A DNA stretch of 64,000 nt from Zygaena filipendulae (taxonomy: Eukaryota > Arthropoda > Insecta > Lepidoptera > Zygaenidae). The translations under genes were made by a program, and so were the position numbers. Shown piece after piece: positions 57,895 to 64,000 of this stretch. The notes below the pieces were generated by a model that ran no database searches, was not told the origin of the DNA, and was given only the letters and a program-made list of their open reading frames with translations. The DNA lies in the NCBI GenBank assembly GCA_907165275.2, contig OU015664.1, positions 7,464,001-7,528,000 of the forward strand. The letters are read 5' to 3'. Each line of letters starts with the position of its first letter. The stretch's first letter is position 1.

Positions 57895-58232
57895 GAGGAT
57901 AAGAGCTCGAAAGCGTATTTTCATCCGACTTGCTTCAAATTTATCGTCACTGCTCAGCTCCTATGTGTCTTAGCGTTATGTTATATAGCCTATAACCTTG
58001 CCCAGGAGTATGGAATACAATCGTACCAAGTTTGGTTAAAATCCCTTCAGTAGTTTTTGATCCATGCGTGCACATACAGACAGACAGACAGACAGACAGA
58101 TAGACAGACAAAAAATTTACTGATTGCATTTTTGGCATCAGTATCGATCACCATTCATCCTTCTATATTAATTTTGAATATATATATTCAATGTACAGAA
58201 TTGACCTCTGCAGTTTTATTATACAGTATAGA
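57895..58232 (+). repeat. Family H/G repeat with (CAGA)n
   Basis: CGAAAGCGTATTTTCATCCG...CTCAGCTCC...ATATAGCCTATAACC, a CAGACAGA run (58075-58110), then GTATCGATCACCATTCATCC (58141 on) to TTTTATTATA. The H part recurs in reverse at 20527-20813; the G tail recurs at 19876-19962. Confidence 0.6.
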
Positions 58233-58999
58233 AGATATAAGCACTTCTGACCTAATTTCGAATGTGATTCCATCTGTTACCTATATTTGGTGGGTATATA
58301 CATAATTTATTATGTTTATAGTTATATAATATGATATAGTATATTCCGGTAGATAGTAAAAATATTACTGTTTTTTTATTTAATTAATAAAATACTACAT
58401 TTTACCGATATCGCTAATATCAAAATCTATGCAAAAATTTGTACTCTCGTGATAAGAAAAAAAAAAGATATTTTATCTATTAATATTTAATAGAATTAAC
58501 TATGTCTACCTATTATTCATTGATATAGCTTAAGGCCGAGTCCCAACTGGTAACTCTGACTCTCTACTATGACTGATACAGTCTCCAATAAATGAAACAC
58601 TCGAAATTGATTGAAATTAAAATAAACATTTATCAAAACTTCGTTATCCACTTATGATTAAATTTCTAATTTGATGAAACCGACGACGGAGATAAACTAT
58701 TTAGCGTTAGCGACGGAAGATTTATAATTTCCTTTTCCGGGAATGCGAACACAGACAAATTGTGAAACTAAATTCCGCAGTTTGGTATAAAATATGAATT
58801 TTCTGCATAGATTCTGTGATATAAAATATTAACGTCATCTACAATGTTGCCAGCAATAAATTTAAGCAATGTGCAATATGAAAGTTACCGTCACATTCAA
58901 AACTCATTATATACCTATATGAATTTTTGAAGTTTATAAACTTTTTTTACGTCAATGTGTTGACTTTTTTTTATTTCCGTATTTTATGATATACTTAAC

Positions 59000-59335
59000 T
59001 AAGTAATGGGGTTATGGACTAGATACTTTTGAAAATCAAAATTCTAATTAGTCCGTCAGTTAGAAAATAAAAAAACAATAGACACGTATTTATTGCTTTT
59101 TCAAATAAATTAAAATATACAGAGATAAAGCGCATTAAAGTTTAGGGTGACAGGGTCGTGACGTCACTAACCGCTAAAACCGCCATATAAACTGTCAGAA
59201 TAGTGACGTCCGAAATTTCAACTAAATATATCGCCGTTATTTTTTGATTGCGTAAAAAAAGAAAAAGTACGTGTCCAATATTTTTTAATAATCTACAAGA
59301 CGGACTAAAAAAAAGAAATTAGTCAACATGCCCAT
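59000..59335 (-). mobile_element. Family E MITE, copy 3, inverted
   Basis: Reverse orientation, more diverged. Inner repeats TTAGTCCGTCAG and GACGGACTAAA are present; one TGACGTCA is intact (59159-59166) and the other has lost its final A. Confidence 0.65.
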
Positions 59336-62300
59336 TGTGATTTCATCAAAGATAATATTATAATCACTAAGATTTTCATGAAACTAATTAAGGGTCAATG
59401 AAACGACTGACAAAACAGTCGCATATTTTTGGCTGCGTCTTCAGAAAATCTTCACCGAACCAAAATTAGATCTGCCATATTATGTTACCTGTTATATTAT
59501 TAGACCCTACTTAAATCTAGAAGAAAATTCGATACACCCATGTAAAACTTTGTTTAACAATTGCAACAAGACAATGTTTTAAAAATCACAACATTACTTT
59601 TGCTACTCATTTACAAAATACTATCTAATGATTCTAAATATTCCTATTTTATTCATGACTAACAAGTATCATACAAACTAGATATAAATGACTTTTTCTT
59701 CCGGGATATTTGAATTTGTATGCCGCATTCGCTTGTTGCAAGAGTAAAGACTTGCAACGAAATTCCAACATGGTACCACATAATCAAGGGTCTTGTTCCG
59801 CCAATCAGTGCAGCACAATTCGTTCGTTAGCAACTTTAGCTGCACCCTAAACTATAGTAACTGGGTTCGAATCAAGTGTTATTTATGAAAAAATGAACGT
59901 TGGTAAAATTTTAAACAGATTTAGGTATTCTTTCATGCACCAAACCTCAAACTCTTAGGTATCTACACTTCATCAGAACAATTGTCTCATTACTACTTAG
60001 TAAATGTATTATGATATTAATTAATCATAATATAGTAGATGAGTATAGTAGATAAATATAATTTTCATTACTCATACTCGGAAAGTAGGTCTGAAGTTGC
60101 CTGAGAAGCGGGTTGAAAGTAACCCTTTTCAGCCCTAGGGAGAATCGCTTTCAACTGACAACTGTCAAATTATTAAAAAAAAACTAGGTCTATTTTCACA
60201 TTTCTATTGAACCATGTTTCAACTTTCTATACAGCCAGCGCGATCTAAAATTGAAATAACGTAAAGTTTAAGTAGGTATTAATTAAAATAAAATTCACTC
60301 ACTTTTTCTTAAGCTAATTCCTATTTATATTTTTTTACTTTCTTTAATTAATACTTAATAATTAAAGAAATATTTTTTTTTTAGGTCGCCACAATGTAAA
60401 TAAAAATTACTGGCTGATTAGCTAGCCGGCCAAAGAAAAAGAAATAGGTGGGAAAGTGTCAAGCGACTATCCGATCTTCACTCAGTTTTTCTTTACCTAA
60501 TTCCTATTTTTATTTTGACTTTCCTTGCATTCGTAATGAAAAGCACAGTGTTACCCTCGGGAGAAAGACTTATTTAGTCCCTCGATCTATAAGTTACTTT
60601 CACCCCTAGGATAACAATGTACTATTAAACAAACAGATTGGTGGTATATCTGCTTCACCCGCGTAGGTAAATCCCGTAATTCAAGCGAATTAAGTATGGG
60701 ATTTTTGTGTAGGTAAAATTTTTTATTTTTTATTTTTATTCAAATATAGTAGTTTTATCTTGATATTTAGATAGGTACATACGGTTATTTTAGGATTGTA
60801 TCAATATATGTATGTATAGGACTAAACTAAAAGCAGCTAATACTTTGCGGCTTTCCAACAAAAAATTGTTAAAAAACAAAAAATTTATATCGGATCTATG
60901 CCTCGTTATATTTTGTAAACCCTTTAACAACTTAATAGGTACTTTCCTAGTTTCACCTTAAAATTATAAAGCGCTTAACGATAGGGCCATTGACTCGAGC
61001 ACCTTAATATAATATATTAGGTAAGTACCTATACGTTTATTTGATTGCGCCTTTCAATCTATTGCCACAGGATCTCGGGCCATCTTGGCCAATTTTTCTG
61101 CCCAATTTTCGTGTGCGTGGCTTAATTCAATCTTTAGCATCGGCTGTCAAGGGTCTGTCAGGTCAGCCCCCACGCTAATCAATCAGGCATTTCAATAAAA
61201 CTAGTAAGGTATCTAAACTTGAAGTAGAAGAAACATACCTTAATCCGAACTTAGATATACTTTACGTTTTTAAGTCTTATTGTAAACATTTAGGTGGGTA
61301 TTATTATTTTTTGGATATTTTTGTCTATGATTTTTTTTTTGTTGCATGCAAATAATAATAATAATACTTGGAAATTATTGTTTACTACACAGCGCCACCT
61401 GGTCCCACATAACAAGTGATTATAAAAATAATTTAAATACCTACTTATTCTTGAGTAAATACCTATTATATTTATCATACTATTGATCTTTTTATTTGAC
61501 GGCTGGCAGATAGTGGATTAGATGGATTTAATAACATTTTTATTTCACATCAGGTACCTAATAGTTCGTTAGTACGTTCGGAATAGAGTATCCGGCTTTT
61601 TTTCAAGCCTTTAATGTCCTGTCTAGGACAATAAAGACTTAAAGATAATGAAGCCATAATTTATTTGAAAGTATTTACCTATAGTCACATTATAGTTGAA
61701 GGTATACTGGTAGTCTTAGGTCTTAGTCTTAGGTGGTCTTATTAAAAATTAAAGTATAATTCTTAAGACTTAAAAAATTGATCAATTACCTAGTTTTGGT
61801 AAGTACAACCATAATTTTTTAATTATCCTGACAAACTCCGTAACACATTTTTTTAGTTATAAGGTAGGGTTAGCTAGCTTCTTAGCGCGGTAGACACTTA
61901 CTAACGACAAGTACCAACCCCGATACACTGTAGGAATCTTAGCATAATTTAGAACGAGGCGCTAAAAAGACGTAGTTCGCAACTTTCAGTAGGTACTTAG
62001 ACGCTCGCATGAAATATTCACCCATGAAAAGGGTAACAACTCAGGGGAGCTGTAATTTAAATAAATATTATTCCGCCACATATTTTATGTATGGGTAGAT
62101 TCTGCCTCGACTATGAGAGGGCGCTTAATGCGTAAACCCTCTTAAACGCCCTGTAACACGAAACTCCATTAAAAATAATCGCGTTATTAGTACATAAATT
62201 GTTATATTTGCTCTAACGTATAACATTATAGCATCCATTGTGGGATGAAGTATTTCTCGTACTTATATCTATAGATAGAAGTAGAATAAATTACTCAGGT

Positions 62301-62833
62301 CACAGATGGTAAATGCTATAATATCAGTTTCTTGAATGGCAAAATACCATAGGTAGGATGGGCTGATTTGAAATGAGGCTGTAAAGGAAGCTGTAAGAAC
62401 TGTTATGAGTACCTTCAGCCAATGCGATTATTTAAGCAACGTTTTGTTGCTCCACTTCTGTTTATGATGATAGATTATAAAGATATGTAGGTATAGTCGT
62501 AATATCGTCAGCTGCGGTGCAGGCGTTTTATAAGTACCTTGTTCTGTTCCAGCTCTTCGATACTTAATATGAATAATTCCAATTAATACACATAGGTTGT
62601 ACGGAAGCGATAAATTATCTATATGCTAACACTAAATGGGAATGAAAGAAGAGCATAGATTTACCTACTTTAATATTGTCTATGCTAAAAGTCAAATCCA
62701 CCATGTTTAATGATAATGAAACGTTCATGAACTCAATTCATATTATTGAGAAACGTCTCGTTATATAAATCGAAAATTTTCGACTAGCTGAGTGGACTTC
62801 CAAATAGACGTCCTCAATGTAAGTAGGTTTACC
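59336..62833. other. No gene seen
   Basis: AT-rich. CCCTAGG blocks near GAAAGTAAC at 60115-60145 and 60587-60609 hint at an old TIR repeat of about 480 bp. No supportable frame. Confidence 0.45.
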
Positions 62834-63488
62834 GCCGCACTCAGGTCCGTATTCCAGAAGGTGACTCAGATCACGTTTCTCTTGAGATTAATTTTTAAGC
62901 TGAAATCATAACTCAAGCGTACATCTTATTAAGAATGCGTTTTCAGTTCTAATCACTTTAAACTAGTCTTTAGTAGAGATTCTGAACTCCGATTGGTTCT
63001 AATCACTTGAAAGTAGTCTTGAGTAGACATTTTGAACTCTGATTGGTTGAATGGTCTTGACATGACAGACGTAAACAAAGATCAAATCTTTGCTTGAGTA
63101 TAGATTAGTACTCAAGCGTCATTCTATAGAATAAGGAAATAACTCAGCTGATTGGTGATTGATGAATCTCATTTCAAGTATAGGTTCTAAAATTAAAGCT
63201 TTACTTGAAATTAGTTTTTAAAACTAGATTCGTGACTTGAGTAACCTTTTGGAATACGGACCTCAGAGTCGACTTTAATGATTACTTAGTTAAGTATAAA
63301 TTTTTAAAATAAAACTGCCGCAATCAGACAAATTTAATAAATTAATGTTAATTGGAATTTAACTAATAAGGTTACGTCTCATTAAATGCCAATTAACATT
63401 AATTTACTGAACGTCTCTGATTGCAGCAGTTTTGTTTTAAAAATCTATACTTAACTAAGTAATCATTAAAGTCGACTCTGAATGCGGC
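62834..63488. mobile_element. Foldback element with about 100-bp arms, split by a MITE
   Basis: Left arm 62834-62843 plus 63263-63355, right arm 63389-63488, loop about 33 bases. The arms are reverse complements with roughly ten mismatches (GCCGCAYTCAGAGTCGAC at the outer end, ATTAATGTTAATTGG at the inner end). The left arm is interrupted at TCA by the family F MITE. No coding capacity. Confidence 0.85.
62844..63262 (-). mobile_element. Family F MITE, copy 2 (PIF/Harbinger-like)
   Basis: 419 bp, TIR starting GGTCCGTATTCCA on both ends, flanked by TCA on both sides (62841-62843, 63263-63265). The second copy at 18493-18907 is in opposite orientation and similar along its whole length. Three-base target duplications and GG-starting TIRs point to PIF/Harbinger; no transposase is present. 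Confidence 0.85.
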
Positions 63489-63667
63489 CGATTATGCTCT
63501 TTAAAGCTACTATACCTTCATTTGGCCGAAAGATTGTAATAAAATTTGTGACTTTTGTAAGATAGTATAGTTCGCGACAGGAAAAGAATAATCTTTATGA
63601 CCAAGATAAATGATAACATAATTAGTGCGCCAGTGTTCTTGAAAAATACAGATATTCTTACATTTTT

Positions 63668-63866
63668 AATCCTTACTATTATAAATCCGAAACTGAGTTT
63701 GTTTGTTTATTTGTTTGTTTTTACGATTCCACACCTTAACGGCTCAACCGATCACCATGAAATTTTACATACACGTTGCCAGGAGTACAGCGAAGGACAT
63801 AGGGTACTTTTTATCCAAACAATAAACAAACTCACTTTGGAATTTATAATATTAGTGAGGATTAAC
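63668..63866 (-). repeat. Family A repeat
   Basis: AATCCTTACTATTATAAATCC...ACCGATCACCATGAAATTTTACATACACGTTGCC...AGGGTACTTTTTATCC. The proximal GC stem is replaced by a second distal end. Confidence 0.6.
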
Positions 63867-64000
63867 AGAATTCTCACCATTGCAGTCTCTAAATTATAAT
63901 ATCCTGTGTCATATTATGTATGTTCTGGACTAGTTTTTTCTGTTTCTTTAGTGTAGGTATGTATCAGCGTCTAAAATATGCGTCAGAATTGTACTGCCAT

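Noticed and set aside
58057..58305. 82-residue frame rich in TDRQ
   Set aside because: Arises from the (CAGA)n run in a repeat.
59868..59880. B-box-like GGGTTCGAATC
   Set aside because: No A-box or foldable tRNA body around it.

Overview
This is a non-coding-rich stretch of an insect nuclear genome, almost certainly a moth or butterfly (Lepidoptera). The base composition is AT-rich. One intron-containing animal gene is present. The rest is packed with short interspersed repeats whose ends (CTAGCTGT plus CCGCGGTTTCACCCGCGG, and CACATTTATAATATTA) are the kind found throughout lepidopteran genomes. I cannot name the species.

Layout. 1-25 kb: no convincing gene, only repeats: about twenty copies of one 150-250 bp GC-stem repeat (called family A here), LINE 3' ends, a tRNA-derived SINE remnant, several terminal-inverted-repeat (TIR) elements, and a GC-rich island near 22.7-23.4 kb of unknown role. 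25,448-29,772: a complete Ty3/gypsy-type LTR retrotransposon (TE1) with identical 163-bp LTRs, a TAGT target duplication, gag and pol. 30,722-36,846: a second complete Ty3/gypsy-type element (TE2) with identical 672-bp LTRs, an AGGT target duplication, gag, and pol in the -1 frame. TE2 carries an unusually clear -1 ribosomal frameshift signal. 37.8-38.44 kb: a GC-rich element with long inverted arms and a repeated CCACGGAA motif. 38,713-49,130: a five-exon gene for the proteoglycan-linker glucuronosyltransferase GlcAT-I (B3GAT3 orthologue), plus strand, with every exon/intron border readable. 49-64 kb: again no gene, but a decayed piggyBac-type transposon (53,911-55,492), several MITEs, and one MITE nested inside a foldback element (62,834-63,488) whose opposite arm preserves the empty site.

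How it fits together. The only host function I can support is heparan/chondroitin sulfate linker synthesis by GlcAT-I. Both LTR elements lie upstream of it in the same orientation, the nearer one ending 1.9 kb before its ATG. Their identical LTRs and long open frames mark them as young. Most older repeats are nested in one another: family E inserted into A copies, a PIF/Harbinger-like MITE inserted into an A copy and into a foldback element, an A copy inside a hAT MITE, and a 633-bp TIR element inside an A copy. The relative order of events can therefore be read from the sequence.

Limits. Repeat families are named by letters because I could not search a repeat library. Boundaries of old copies are good to roughly 10-30 bases. 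No homology search, folding program or expression data was available.
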